The notes under the pieces: generated by a model
Told to the model about the DNA's origin: nothing
Seen by the model: the letters and a program-made list of their open reading frames with translations, nothing else
Databases searched by the model: none
Source: JACQFK01 sp036383955
Lineage (GTDB): Bacteria > Planctomycetota > MHYJ01 > JACPRB01
Reading direction: 5' to 3'
Assembly (NCBI GenBank): GCA_036383955.1
Contig: DASVNH010000238.1
Span: 1 to 64,000 of the forward strand
DNA: 64,000 bases
In this document: positions 43,858 through 52,855 of the stretch, piece after piece
Numbering within the stretch: the stretch's first letter is position 1
How the letters are laid out: each line of letters begins with the position of its first letter
Translations under genes and position numbers: made by a program

Positions 43858-44291
43858 TGGTCCTGCGGAACCGATCCAAGGGGATCTGGATCTTCGCGGC
43901 GATCAACCTGTTCGTCGCGGCCGCCTTCGCCTGGCGCTGGATCCAGGGCGACCCGCGGCTCATGATCCGCGTCGCCGCCGTCGCGGCCGCGGCCTTGCTG
44001 GCGGTGAAGCTGCTCGCGATCGTCCGCCCCGCCGAGCTGCGGCTCGTCGACGGCCGCCTGTCCGGCCGCGCGGGACTGGGCGGGGCGTTCTCGACCGCCC
44101 GCGACAACGTGCTCCGCCTGGAGCCGCTGGACGGCGGCGTGCTCCTCGAGTTCAAGAACCTGGCGGACGTCGAGGTGAGCGAGCTCTTCCGCGCGATGTT
44201 CGCGCAGAACCACAAGCTGGGCGGCGCGCACCTCCGGCTCCCGATGAAGGCGAAGGCGGAGGACGTCGAACGCTTCCGCGCCGCCCTATAA
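43854..44291 (+). CDS. Two-helix membrane protein with PH-like C-terminal domain
   Basis: A 145-residue protein with two hydrophobic segments (IWIFAAINLFVAAAFAW; VAAVAAAALLAVKLLAIV), then a basic/acidic beta-rich domain (AELRLVDGRLSGRAG; VLLEFKNLADVEVSEL) resembling bacterial PH domains. Start is ATG 43854 (an ATG follows at 43857), overlapping the toxin stop. Function unknown. Confidence 0.65.
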   Translation: MMVLRNRSKGIWIFAAINLFVAAAFAWRWIQGDPRLMIRVAAVAAAALLAVKLLAIVRPAELRLVDGRLSGRAGLGGAFSTARDNVLRLEPLDGGVLLEFKNLADVEVSELFRAMFAQNHKLGGAHLRLPMKAKAEDVERFRAAL

Positions 44292-44298
44292 TGGACGC

Positions 44299-44574
44299 AT
44301 GGACCGCGCGCGCCTCCTCATTTCCGGCCGCGTGCAGGGCGTCGGGTATCGCGCGTCGACCCACTGGGCGGCGAAGAAGATCGGCGGTCTGACCGGCTGG
44401 GTGCGGAATCTCGACGACGGCCGCGTCGAGGCGGTCGTCGAAGGCCCCCGGGACAAGATCGAAGAGCTCGTCGCCTGGGCCCATCAAGGACCGCCCGCGG
44501 CGCGGGTGTCGGACGTCGAGGTCGCCTGGGAACCCGCCACCGGCGAGTTCAAGGGCTTCGATGTCACCGACTGA
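44299..44574 (+). CDS. Acylphosphatase
   Basis: A 91-residue enzyme with both signatures: LISGRVQGVGYRASTHWAA, whose Arg binds phosphate, and GWVRNLDDGRVEAVVEG, whose Asn activates water. It hydrolyses carboxyl-phosphate bonds in the cytoplasm. Its TGA abuts the stop of the convergent dehydrogenase with no gap. Confidence 0.95.
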   Translation: MDRARLLISGRVQGVGYRASTHWAAKKIGGLTGWVRNLDDGRVEAVVEGPRDKIEELVAWAHQGPPAARVSDVEVAWEPATGEFKGFDVTD

Positions 44575-47193
44575 CTACTTGAGCTCGCGCCAGCCGCGCA
44601 GGAACGCGACCAGGTCGGCGAACTGGGCGACGTCCACCGCCTTCTCCAGGCCCTCGGGCATCAGCGAGAGGCCGCTGCCGCGCATCTCGTCGATGTCGGA
44701 GCGGAGCACGACGTCCTCCTGCCCCTCGCCGCGGCGCAGGCGCAGGCTCGACGCGGTCTGCTCCGCGATGAAGCCCGAGAGGACGCTGCCCGACTTCATC
44801 CGCACGTTGTAGACGCCGTAGTTGTTGTCGATCACCCGGCTCGGATCCAGGATGTCGATCAGCAGCTGCTCCGGCGACTTGAACACGGTGTCGGAGATGT
44901 CGGGCCCGACCGGCGTCCCGAGCGCCCCGATCCGGTGGCAGGCGACGCAATTCTTCGCGAAGATCTCGCGGCCGCGCGCCGGGTCGCCCTTCATCGCGAG
45001 CGCGGGCTTGTAGCGGTCGAGCACCTTCTGCCGCTCCTCGGGGGCCGGCAGCGCCTTCCGCGCGCGCTCCTTGTGCGGCCCGTTCAGGAGGGTCCGCGCG
45101 AGGTTCGCCCCGAGCTCGCCCGGCGCCATGCGCCCCGCCTCGATCTCGCCGAGCAGGAACTCCTGGCGCTCGGCCCGACGTCCCATCGCCTCGAGCACCT
45201 CGCGCCGCGTCGCGGGCAGGTAGGCCTTCCAGCCCTTCATGAGGATCGGGGAGACCTCGCCCCGGTGATGCGCGGAGAGGGCGGCCACGACGTCCGCCGA
45301 CGGGTCCGATTCCATGAGCGAGGCGAGCGCCGGGCCCGCCGACTCCCAGGGCGCGTGCGCCAGGAAGCGGATGGCCTCCGGCGTCCGGGTCTTGAGGGCG
45401 ACGTCCGCCGCGTCGCGCAGGAGCGCGGGATCGACGACGTCGGCGAGGCGGCCGCCGCGACGTCCGAGGCCTTCCGCGAGGCCCATGAGCACGGCGCGCG
45501 ACGGATCCTTCAGCGCGAGCTGGAGCTCGGCGGGATCGCGGCGCGCGCCGACGAGCGAGGCGAGCTCGCGCTTCATCGTCTCGTCCTTCACGAGAGCGAG
45601 CAGGGCGCCCGCGCGGGTCGGGACCGCGGTGGCGACGGCGAGGCGCGTCCAGCGGTCGCCCGGGTTCGCGTCCGCGATCTTCGCGAGCGGCGCGAGGATC
45701 CGCTCGTCGTTCCAGGCGCCGAGCGACAGCGCGGCCTGCCAGCGGACCCGCGGGTCCGGGTCGTCCGCGCGGGCGGCGACTTTCTCGAGGAGCTCCGGCC
45801 GTTTTTCGGCCAGCTGCAGCGCCTGCTCGCGCACGCCGGGATGAGGGTCGTCGAGGAGCTTCTCGATATCCCCGCCCAGCCAGGCCCAGCGCGCCCGGCC
45901 CTCGGGCGTCTTCGGCTCGTCGGGCTTGGTCTTCTTCTCGAGGTGCAGGCGCTGGGCCGTCGCGCGCGCCCAGCCGTTGGGGGAGTCGAGGTCGACCTTC
46001 GACATCTTCCGCGTCCAGCCCTCCGGCGCGATCCGCCAGATCCGGCCGTTGGTGCGGGGGCCGTCGAAGTCGTAGCGGTGGCGCTGGTCGGCGGGGACCC
46101 ACTCGGGGTGCTCGACTTCCGACCGGCACATGTCGACGACGTAGAAGGCGCCGTCGGGGCCGGCCTGGAGGCTGACGGGGCGGAACCAGGCGTCGGGGGA
46201 GGCGAGGAACTCGACGCCCTCCTTCGCGGGGCGGGCGTCGAAGCTGCCGCCGGTCGGCGTGAGGACTTCCATGTGGACGAGGTTGGCCGTCGGCTCGCAC
46301 GTGAAGACCGCGCCGCGGTAGGGGGCGGGGAGGGCGTCGCCGGTGTACACCGTCACGCCGCAGCTGGCGGTGAAGCGGCCGGCGTGGCGGGCGGCGAGGG
46401 TCTTGTTCGCGCTGATGGGGAAGACGCGGGCGGCCCCGTTCGCGTTGGAGTTGTCGTCGCCTTTCGGCGGGGGCGCCGCGACGAAGGGGTTGCGCGCGAA
46501 GTAGCGGTTGGGCGTGACGAGATGGATGAGGTGATTGCGGTTGGTGCAGACGAAGCGGCGGCCCCAGTCGTCGAACGTCAGCCCGAACTGCCCGAAGCCG
46601 GTGACCGCTTCGTAGCCGCCGCCGACCGGATCGAAGCGGAAGTCCTGCGCGGTGATGTCGACGGCCGCCCCCTCGCGGTCGCCGGGCTTGATCTTGCCGC
46701 CGCGCTGGCCGTTGGCGACGTAGATCCAGCCGTCGAGGCCGAGCGTGGGGAAGCTGGCGCGGAGCTGCGGGTTCTGCTCGGCGAAGCCGGTGAACATCGG
46801 GCGCCGGACGTCGGCCTTCCCGTCCCCGTCCGTGTCCTTGAGATACAGCAGCGTGCCGGCCATCGTGACCACGACGCCGCCGTCCCAGGGCAGGACGCCG
46901 TTGACCATCAGCAGGCCGTCGGCGAAGACCGTCGCCGTCTCCCAGCGGCCGTCGCCGTCCTTGTCCTCGAGGAGCTTGACGCGCCCCTGGGGGCCCTTGT
47001 CCTTGACGGGGTTGGGGTAGTCGAGCATCTCCGCGACCCACATCCGTCCGCGCTCGTCGAACGCGAGGGCGACGGGGCTCTGGACCTCGGGTTCCGCCGC
47101 CGCGAGCTCGACGCGCAGGCCGGCGTCGATCTTGAGCCCCTTCCGGATCTCCTCCGGCGAGGGCTGGAGCAGCAGGAGCAGGCTCAGCATCAT
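44575..47193 (-). CDS. PVC-type membrane-bound dehydrogenase with HEAT repeats and cytochrome c domain
   Basis: An 872-residue exported protein (short leader MMLSLLLLL, then QPSPEE). Residues about 20-400 form a sugar/sorbosone-dehydrogenase-like propeller (VALAFDERGRMWVAEMLDYP; FYVVDMCRSEVEHPEW), the TIGR02604-type domain. Residues about 410-690 are HEAT repeats (DDPDPRVRWQAALSLGAW). The C-terminus is a TIGR02603-type heme domain with CVACHRIGALGTPVGPD (about residue 749; CxxCH heme site). Known from Planctomycetes and Verrucomicrobia, proposed to oxidise carbohydrates in the periplasm and pass electrons to its heme. Confidence 0.92.
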   Translation of the reverse strand: MMLSLLLLLQPSPEEIRKGLKIDAGLRVELAAAEPEVQSPVALAFDERGRMWVAEMLDYPNPVKDKGPQGRVKLLEDKDGDGRWETATVFADGLLMVNGVLPWDGGVVVTMAGTLLYLKDTDGDGKADVRRPMFTGFAEQNPQLRASFPTLGLDGWIYVANGQRGGKIKPGDREGAAVDITAQDFRFDPVGGGYEAVTGFGQFGLTFDDWGRRFVCTNRNHLIHLVTPNRYFARNPFVAAPPPKGDDNSNANGAARVFPISANKTLAARHAGRFTASCGVTVYTGDALPAPYRGAVFTCEPTANLVHMEVLTPTGGSFDARPAKEGVEFLASPDAWFRPVSLQAGPDGAFYVVDMCRSEVEHPEWVPADQRHRYDFDGPRTNGRIWRIAPEGWTRKMSKVDLDSPNGWARATAQRLHLEKKTKPDEPKTPEGRARWAWLGGDIEKLLDDPHPGVREQALQLAEKRPELLEKVAARADDPDPRVRWQAALSLGAWNDERILAPLAKIADANPGDRWTRLAVATAVPTRAGALLALVKDETMKRELASLVGARRDPAELQLALKDPSRAVLMGLAEGLGRRGGRLADVVDPALLRDAADVALKTRTPEAIRFLAHAPWESAGPALASLMESDPSADVVAALSAHHRGEVSPILMKGWKAYLPATRREVLEAMGRRAERQEFLLGEIEAGRMAPGELGANLARTLLNGPHKERARKALPAPEERQKVLDRYKPALAMKGDPARGREIFAKNCVACHRIGALGTPVGPDISDTVFKSPEQLLIDILDPSRVIDNNYGVYNVRMKSGSVLSGFIAEQTASSLRLRRGEGQEDVVLRSDIDEMRGSGLSLMPEGLEKAVDVAQFADLVAFLRGWRELK

Positions 47194-47218
47194 GGCGAGA
47201 TCCTAAGTCCTCAAGGCT

Positions 47219-47232
47219 TACGAATTTTCGTA
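47219..47232. promoter_or_regulatory. Dyad TACGAA-TT-TTCGTA upstream of the cytochrome c dehydrogenase
   Basis: Perfect 6-bp arms 26 bp upstream of the dehydrogenase start, in the most AT-rich patch of the spacer 47194-47305; a related TTCCGTAG follows. An operator is inferred. The spacer's other end carries GGTCCG words (47298-47306 area) at the stop of the ceramidase-like gene. Confidence 0.35.
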
Positions 47233-47305
47233 GCTCTTCTATGACTTTCCGTAGGCTCCCCCGCCCCTATCCAAGGGGTCCGGCCGTCCCTGGTCCGGGT
47301 CCGGG

Positions 47306-48559
47306 TCACGGCTTCAGCTCCCCCAGCAGGCGGAGGGCGGCTTCGACCAGCTTCTCGCCGCCGCCGGCTTCGATCCGCGCGTGGGCGACGCGGCCGCGGC
47401 CCGCCGCGAACGCGTCGCGAGGCGGGATCGCGCCGGGATGGTCGTTCGCCAGCTGCACCACCAGCGTCCTGCGGAACGGCGACGAGCGCTGGATCGACTG
47501 GCCGAGCTCCGCGAAGACGTCCCCCGGCAGCGTCACCAGCGCGAGGTCCGCGCTGAAGCGGAACACCTGCACCTCCAACGGCAGCACCGCCGGCATCTCC
47601 TGCAGGTGCAGGATCGAGCAGATCCGCGCCTGGTCGGCCGTCGGCAACTCCTTCGTGCCGATCTTCCCGGCGTTCTGGCGCGCGTGGTCCACCTGCTCCA
47701 GCGGATAGCGCTGAAGGAGGAGGTCGACCCTCTCGTTCGCCACCGCCAGCCCCGCCGGTCCCGCCGGATCCAGCCGCGGCGCCGCCGCCAGCGCGGACGC
47801 GGCGAGCTTGTCCCCGACGTCCTCCGCGGCGAACGCGTCGTCCGAGGGGCCCGACCCGACGCAGGAGATCAGCTCCGGGCGGAGCCCCTCCCGAAGCGCC
47901 GCCTCGATCGCGCCCGCGAAGCCCGCCGAGAAGCGCGTGCCGGCCGGCTCCTGGCGGCGGTTCAGGACCGTCAGCGACGCGTAGGGGCCGCTCGCGTCCC
48001 GGGCGAGCAGCTGCCCGGCGCTCGCCTCCAGCCGCGCGGGACGCCGGGCGCGCGCGGCCTTTTCGACGGCCTCCGCGATGCGTCCCACGAGGAAGCCGGC
48101 ATAGTCGAAGTCGAGGGGATCGACGCCCGCCGCGGTCATCGCGCGCTCGTGAAGGATCTTGTGCACCGCGCCGTAGTAGAGCGGCCCGGCCGGACCCCGC
48201 GTCGCCGCGATCGCGATGTGAGCGGCCGGGATGCCGGTCGCCTGGGCCGCCCGCTGCCGCGCGCGGTAGCTCACGCCGACCGGCACGCCGATCAGGTCGC
48301 AGAAGACCAGGGCGGCCCTCGATTCCCCCTGCGCGAAGACGAGCGCCTTCGCCTTCAGCGGGTCCTTCGTGCCCGTGCTGATCCGCTCCTGGAAGGTGCC
48401 CGCCAGCCGCATCGGGCGGGGCGGGGTGATGTTCACTTCCGCCGCGCCGACGTCGAGGCCGGACGGCTCCAGGCGGGAGCCGGGACCGGAGCAGCCGCCG
48501 AGCAGGACGAGCAGCGTCAGCATTCGCATGCCTGTGAGTGCCTGCGGCGCCTCCGTCAT
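47306..48559 (-). CDS. Ceramidase-like lipoprotein paralogue, metal site lost
   Basis: A 417-residue lipoprotein (lipobox LVLLGGC) of the neutral/alkaline ceramidase N-terminal family (VGAAEVNITPPRPMRLAGTF). Where the upstream paralogue has SHSHTGGP, this one reads ATRGPAGP, and the later His/Cys-rich segment is also absent, so hydrolase activity is doubtful. ATG 48559 overlaps the previous stop (ATGA); an ATG at 48529 (MRMLTLL) would give a cleaner signal peptide. Third gene of the esterase/ceramidase operon. Confidence 0.78.
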   Translation of the reverse strand: MTEAPQALTGMRMLTLLVLLGGCSGPGSRLEPSGLDVGAAEVNITPPRPMRLAGTFQERISTGTKDPLKAKALVFAQGESRAALVFCDLIGVPVGVSYRARQRAAQATGIPAAHIAIAATRGPAGPLYYGAVHKILHERAMTAAGVDPLDFDYAGFLVGRIAEAVEKAARARRPARLEASAGQLLARDASGPYASLTVLNRRQEPAGTRFSAGFAGAIEAALREGLRPELISCVGSGPSDDAFAAEDVGDKLAASALAAAPRLDPAGPAGLAVANERVDLLLQRYPLEQVDHARQNAGKIGTKELPTADQARICSILHLQEMPAVLPLEVQVFRFSADLALVTLPGDVFAELGQSIQRSSPFRRTLVVQLANDHPGAIPPRDAFAAGRGRVAHARIEAGGGEKLVEAALRLLGELKP

Positions 48560-49893
48560 TTCACCCGATTCAGCTGCCTCAGACAGGCCTCGATGAGCCG
48601 CTGGCCGGCGTCGATCGCGAGCTTCGAGCTGCGGGCCGTCCGGCACTCGTAGCCGCCCGCCACCATCGCGTTGGCCGTCGGCACGTAGCCGATGTAGTCG
48701 TTCGCGTACCCCACCACCCACGTCGACGCGTGGGGCGAGGCGGCCTTGATCTTGAGGCCGTGCTCGACGAACCACTCGGCCCCGGTCGTCGCGATCCCCA
48801 GCGGCCCGACCCGCAGGCCCTGCACCTCCGCGTCGATGAGGGGCGTCTTCGCGCGCTCCTCGCCCACGAGCTTGCGCTCGTTCTCGTAGACGTCGTCCTG
48901 GCCCGTCCCCAGCCCGAACGGCGGGCGCTCGCGCTCGAGATCGGGCTCCGGCCGGATCGCGAGCTTCAGCGTCTCCGACGAGGCGCCGGTCGAGGCCTCC
49001 TTCAGCCACGTCGCGCGGTTGATGGCGCGCACCGCCTCCGCGGCGAGCTTCTGGCCCATGAGCTCGGAATGCTCGGGGCCGCCCTCCCGGGCCGTCGAGC
49101 GGTTGTCCACCTGGGTGATGTCGCCGCAGCAGCCGTTTAGGAACACGACCTCGGCCGCCGGGTAGCGCGCCTTGAGGTGCTTGCGGAGGTAGCCCGGGTA
49201 GTCGGCCGAGTAGCCCCCGCCGCCGATCACGGTGACGTGGCAGGTGTAGTGGACGACGATCCCGGTGACGGCGCCGTTCGCGCGCGCCGCGATCACCCCG
49301 ACGTCCGGATCCACCGGCCCCGCGGGCCGCACGATCTGGTCGTGCATCTTGGTGCCCGGCTTGCCCGGATGCGTGATCTCGCGGCCGTCCTTCATGAGGA
49401 AGCGGCGGTTGTGCGCGATCGTGTCTTCCTTGCCGACGCCCACCGCGATCTCGACGACCTTCGCGCTCTTCCAGGCGTCCTCGACGGCTTTCGCGATCGC
49501 TTTGGCGACCCGCGACGAGTAGGCGGGGTCTTCGTCGCTGCCGAGGCAGCTGAGGATCGGCCCGCCCGTGTGGCTGTGGCTCGCGCCCACCAGCACGTTC
49601 GCGCCGGGAATGCCGGTCGCCTTCTCGATGATCTCGCGCGCCTCCTTCACCGTGTGCTTGCCGATGAAGAGGGCGTCGATGCCCACCAGCGCCACCGGCG
49701 TGGTCCCGTCGCTGACGACGCAGGCGACGGCCATCAGCGGGTCCTGCACCCCCTTCGACAGGTTCTTGCGGAAGCCGCCCGGCATCTGCGCGCCCGGCTC
49801 GGGCGTGATGTCGGCCGATCCGAAGCCGGCTTTGAGGTCGAGAGCGGCGAGCCCTTCGACTCCGCTCAGGGCGAGCAGCAGCAGCGCGATCAT
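48556..49893 (-). CDS. Neutral/alkaline ceramidase-family secreted hydrolase
   Basis: A 445-residue exported protein (MIALLLLALSGVEG leader). KAGFGSADITPEPGAQMPGG is the family N-terminus; GASHSHTGGPILS carries zinc-ligand histidines, followed by IVVHYTCHVTVIGGGGYSAD and FLNGCCGDITQVD. It probably cleaves an amide or acts on lipids/glycolipids outside the cytoplasm; true ceramidase activity is not established for PVC members. ATGA overlaps on both sides show tight coupling. Confidence 0.87.
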   Translation of the reverse strand: MIALLLLALSGVEGLAALDLKAGFGSADITPEPGAQMPGGFRKNLSKGVQDPLMAVACVVSDGTTPVALVGIDALFIGKHTVKEAREIIEKATGIPGANVLVGASHSHTGGPILSCLGSDEDPAYSSRVAKAIAKAVEDAWKSAKVVEIAVGVGKEDTIAHNRRFLMKDGREITHPGKPGTKMHDQIVRPAGPVDPDVGVIAARANGAVTGIVVHYTCHVTVIGGGGYSADYPGYLRKHLKARYPAAEVVFLNGCCGDITQVDNRSTAREGGPEHSELMGQKLAAEAVRAINRATWLKEASTGASSETLKLAIRPEPDLERERPPFGLGTGQDDVYENERKLVGEERAKTPLIDAEVQGLRVGPLGIATTGAEWFVEHGLKIKAASPHASTWVVGYANDYIGYVPTANAMVAGGYECRTARSSKLAIDAGQRLIEACLRQLNRVK

Positions 49894-51620
49894 GGAATCA
49901 CCTTCAGGGCTTCGGGTTTCCCGGCGGCCGCCCAGGCTTCCTTCAGCGGGGCGGCGTCGAACGGCGGATGGATCAGCGTGAGCGGCTGGCCCGCGAGCAG
50001 GGACGCGACGCCCTTCAGCCCGCCGAGCCGCAGCCAGCCGGGCTGCGCGATCTTGGAGTCGTCGACGCCCGTCAGGTCGAGCGTCGACGTCCCGGGCCGG
50101 AGCGCCCGCGCGATCAGAACGGCGACGGCCGACTCGCCCTGCGCGGCGACATCGACGTCCGGCAAGGCCGCCAGCGCGGCGAGCACGTCCTGCGCGCCCC
50201 GCGCGAGCGGCGTGCGGTAGTACGTCGACGGATACGGGTCCATCCACTTCTTGTAGCTGTCGTTCGTCCAGCGCACGCCTTCGTTGCACGGCGCCTCGCG
50301 GGGCCGCGGATCCAGGCTCAGCGTCCAGCGGAGCTCCGGGAGGGGCATCCGCGCGCTGTCCGGGGTGCTCGACACCCAGAGGGTCGAGCCCTGGCCCGTC
50401 AGCTGGATCTCGCCGGGGAACGGCTTGTACACGAGGACGTCGCCCTTCCGCTCGATCTCGTCCGGCGCCGGGACGCGGATGCCGAACGTGTGCCGGAGCG
50501 CGACGCGGTCGGGCGCCGCCTGCCGCATCTGCTGGGCGACCCGGACGAGGTCGCCGACGACCGGGAGCGTCATCGACTCCCGCGGCTCGGCGGTGAAGGG
50601 CGTCTCGGCGATCCTGTCGACCTTGGGCCCGCCGAGCAGGTGCTCCTGGAAGAAGGCGTAGACGTACTCGCGCGTGTCCTTGTTGTAGTTGTGGTCCGCC
50701 TTGTTCTGGATCCAGCGGAACTTCCCGGGCACGCCCAGGGCGTCGAACGCCTTCTGGACCGCGGGGCCTTCCACCTTGGGGACGTCCGACGTCCAATCGC
50801 CGGTGCAGGACACGAGCATCAGCGCCGCGCGGGGCGCGATCGACGCGGCGATCTCGACGTTGTTGAGGTCGAGGCGCAGCAGCGGGCCGTTCTCGCAGAG
50901 GCAGCCGCCCTGGCAGGCCGCCGCGACCATGTTCACGGGCACCGCCGCGGTGACGCGCTGGTCGACGGCCGCCAGCAGGAAGGTCTGCGTGCCGCCGCCC
51001 GACGCGCCGGTCACGCCGACCCGGGTCTTGTCGACCTCCGGCAGCGAGCAGAGGAAGTCGACGACCTTCAGCGAGTTCCAGAGCTGGAGGCCCTGGAGGC
51101 TGACGCCCCAGGGGACGTCGCCGAACTTGTGCCCCAGCGGGGTGAGGTCGCCGAAGCCGACCATGTCGTAGGCGAGGGCCACCATGCCCATGCGGGCGAA
51201 GTTGATGCAGCGGCCGGGGACGGAGGCTTCGGCCTGGTCGGTGAAGCGGCCGGTCTTCCAATGGCCGTGAGGATTGGCGACGGCGGGGAAGGGGCCTTTC
51301 TTGCCGAGGGGCCGGTAGAGGGTGGCGGTGAGCTTGAAGCCCGGCAGGGTTTCGAGGGCGCACTTCTCGACGCTGTAGCCGTCGCGCTCGACGCGGCCGG
51401 AGAGCTCGACCTGGACGGGTCCGCGGTCGACCTCCGGCCAGAGCCCGCTGGAGACGAGGATCTGGCGGCGGATGTCTTCCGAGCGCGCGCGCCAGGCCTC
51501 GGGCGACCGCGCCGCCTTTTCGAGGCGCGCCTGCCAGGTGGCTCCGGGATGGGGTTCGGGTTGAGCGGTTCGCGGCGCCGAAGCGCAGCCAACCAGGAGC
51601 AACGGGATCAGGGCTCTCAT
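49890..51620 (-). CDS. Alpha/beta hydrolase lipoprotein (acetyl-xylan-esterase/dienelactone-hydrolase-like)
   Basis: A 576-residue lipoprotein (lipobox LLLVGC). After a helical N-terminal part, AVANPHGHWKTGRF and RVGVTGASGGGTQTFLLAA give the oxyanion region and nucleophile Ser (about residue 205). NKADHNYNKDTREYVYAFF contains the catalytic His area. A second beta-rich region follows to the end. PVC genomes have many such enzymes near polysaccharide genes. First gene of the three-gene operon with two ceramidase-like genes. Confidence 0.8.
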   Translation of the reverse strand: MRALIPLLLVGCASAPRTAQPEPHPGATWQARLEKAARSPEAWRARSEDIRRQILVSSGLWPEVDRGPVQVELSGRVERDGYSVEKCALETLPGFKLTATLYRPLGKKGPFPAVANPHGHWKTGRFTDQAEASVPGRCINFARMGMVALAYDMVGFGDLTPLGHKFGDVPWGVSLQGLQLWNSLKVVDFLCSLPEVDKTRVGVTGASGGGTQTFLLAAVDQRVTAAVPVNMVAAACQGGCLCENGPLLRLDLNNVEIAASIAPRAALMLVSCTGDWTSDVPKVEGPAVQKAFDALGVPGKFRWIQNKADHNYNKDTREYVYAFFQEHLLGGPKVDRIAETPFTAEPRESMTLPVVGDLVRVAQQMRQAAPDRVALRHTFGIRVPAPDEIERKGDVLVYKPFPGEIQLTGQGSTLWVSSTPDSARMPLPELRWTLSLDPRPREAPCNEGVRWTNDSYKKWMDPYPSTYYRTPLARGAQDVLAALAALPDVDVAAQGESAVAVLIARALRPGTSTLDLTGVDDSKIAQPGWLRLGGLKGVASLLAGQPLTLIHPPFDAAPLKEAWAAAGKPEALKVIP

Positions 51621-51656
51621 GGGACCCCCTTGTTACGAATTAAACTGGATGCTTTG

Positions 51657-52778
51657 TCACAACCGGACGAGGGCTTCGCGGATGGCGGCCAGGCCCGCGC
51701 CCAGGGCGGGGGCCGAGGGGCCGAGCGCGGAGCGTTCGATGCGCAGGCCGCGCAGGCTGCTCGAGATCGCGTGCTCCTTCAGCGCGTCGCGCAAAGGCTG
51801 GAGCACGAGCTCCTCCGCGTCGAAGAGGCGGCCGTTGAGCACGAGGATCTCGGGATTGAAGAGGTTGAGCGCGGTGGAGAGGCCGGCGCCCAGCGCGCGC
51901 CCGACCTTGCGGAGGATGCGCGCGGAGGCCTCGTCGCGGCGCTTCAGCAGGACGTCGAACGTCGACGCCTTGGCCTCCTCCGCGGCGGCCGAGCCGGTGG
52001 CGTAGCTTTCGAGGCAGCCCCGGTTGCCGCAGTAGCAGACGGGGCCCTTGGGGTCGACCAGGATGTGGCCCAGCTCGCCCGCGTTGCCGGAGGCGCCCTC
52101 GAGCACGGCGCCGTTGGCGATCACGCCCATCGCGATGTTCTCGGCCACCTCGGCGCAGAGCAGGTTGCGCGGCTCGGACCCGCCCCGCGCCTGCTCCGCC
52201 ACCGCCAGCGCCGGCGCGTAGCCGATCAGCGTCGCCGGCCCGCCCGTCCACTCCTCCAGGAGGCGGCGGATCGGGACGTCCTTCCAGTCCGGCACGCGCG
52301 GATAGCGGATGGAGACGCCCTCGTCGCGGCTCCACTGGCCCGGCAGCGCCAGGCCCACGCCGAGGAAGCGCTTGGAGCGGCGCAGGACGTCCTTCGCCGT
52401 CCTCTTCAGGAGATCGAGCATCCCCCGCGCGCCGACGGCGCTGTCGAAGGGCGCGGCCTCCTCGCGGAGGACGTCGCCCCTCAGGTTCATCACCGCCACG
52501 CGCACGGCCGGATAGAGGCCGCTGAGGCCCATGACCCAGCCGGCGTCGCCGTTGATCTCGAGGCCGCGCACGGGACGTCCGACGGCCGGGGACGGCGCGG
52601 GCACCTCGCGCAGCACGCGGCCGCGCAGGAGCGACCGGGCGATGCGCGAGACGGTGGCGGGGGAGAGCCCCGTCTCCCGGGCGAGCTCGTTGCGGTAGGC
52701 CGGACGTCCCGGGCGCAGCCGCGCGAGCACCTCGGCGCGGTGCTTGGCCAGGGAACGGGGGGCGTCGTTTTCTTTCAT
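51657..52778 (-). CDS. ROK-family transcriptional repressor (NagC/XylR-like)
   Basis: A 373-residue regulator. The N-terminus is a winged helix-turn-helix (RNELARETGLSPATVSRIAR), followed by a ROK sugar-kinase-like domain with GNAGELGHILVDP and the zinc-binding CYCGNRGCLESYA (about residues 243-255). ATG 52778 is used; a TTG lies 6 nt upstream. It is divergent from the amino-sugar operon and probably represses it until an amino-sugar phosphate binds. Confidence 0.88.
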   Translation of the reverse strand: MKENDAPRSLAKHRAEVLARLRPGRPAYRNELARETGLSPATVSRIARSLLRGRVLREVPAPSPAVGRPVRGLEINGDAGWVMGLSGLYPAVRVAVMNLRGDVLREEAAPFDSAVGARGMLDLLKRTAKDVLRRSKRFLGVGLALPGQWSRDEGVSIRYPRVPDWKDVPIRRLLEEWTGGPATLIGYAPALAVAEQARGGSEPRNLLCAEVAENIAMGVIANGAVLEGASGNAGELGHILVDPKGPVCYCGNRGCLESYATGSAAAEEAKASTFDVLLKRRDEASARILRKVGRALGAGLSTALNLFNPEILVLNGRLFDAEELVLQPLRDALKEHAISSSLRGLRIERSALGPSAPALGAGLAAIREALVRL

Positions 52779-52796
52779 TTGCAACTAACACTACGC

Positions 52797-52841
52797 TTGA
52801 CCCGTAGAGGGAGAGGGTATTTAATTTCAAAAGAAAATATC
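52797..52841 (+). promoter_or_regulatory. Sigma70-like promoter and AT-rich ROK operator of the amino-sugar operon
   Basis: TTGACC (52797-52802), 17-bp spacer, TTTAAT (52820-52825). The -10 overlaps an AT-rich imperfect dyad, TTTAATTTC and GAAAATATC around AAAA (52820-52841), similar in character to NagC/XylR sites. GGAGG lies 7 nt before ATG 52856. One of the clearest promoters in the window. Confidence 0.6.
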
Positions 52842-52855
52842 TCGGAGGGCGCGAT

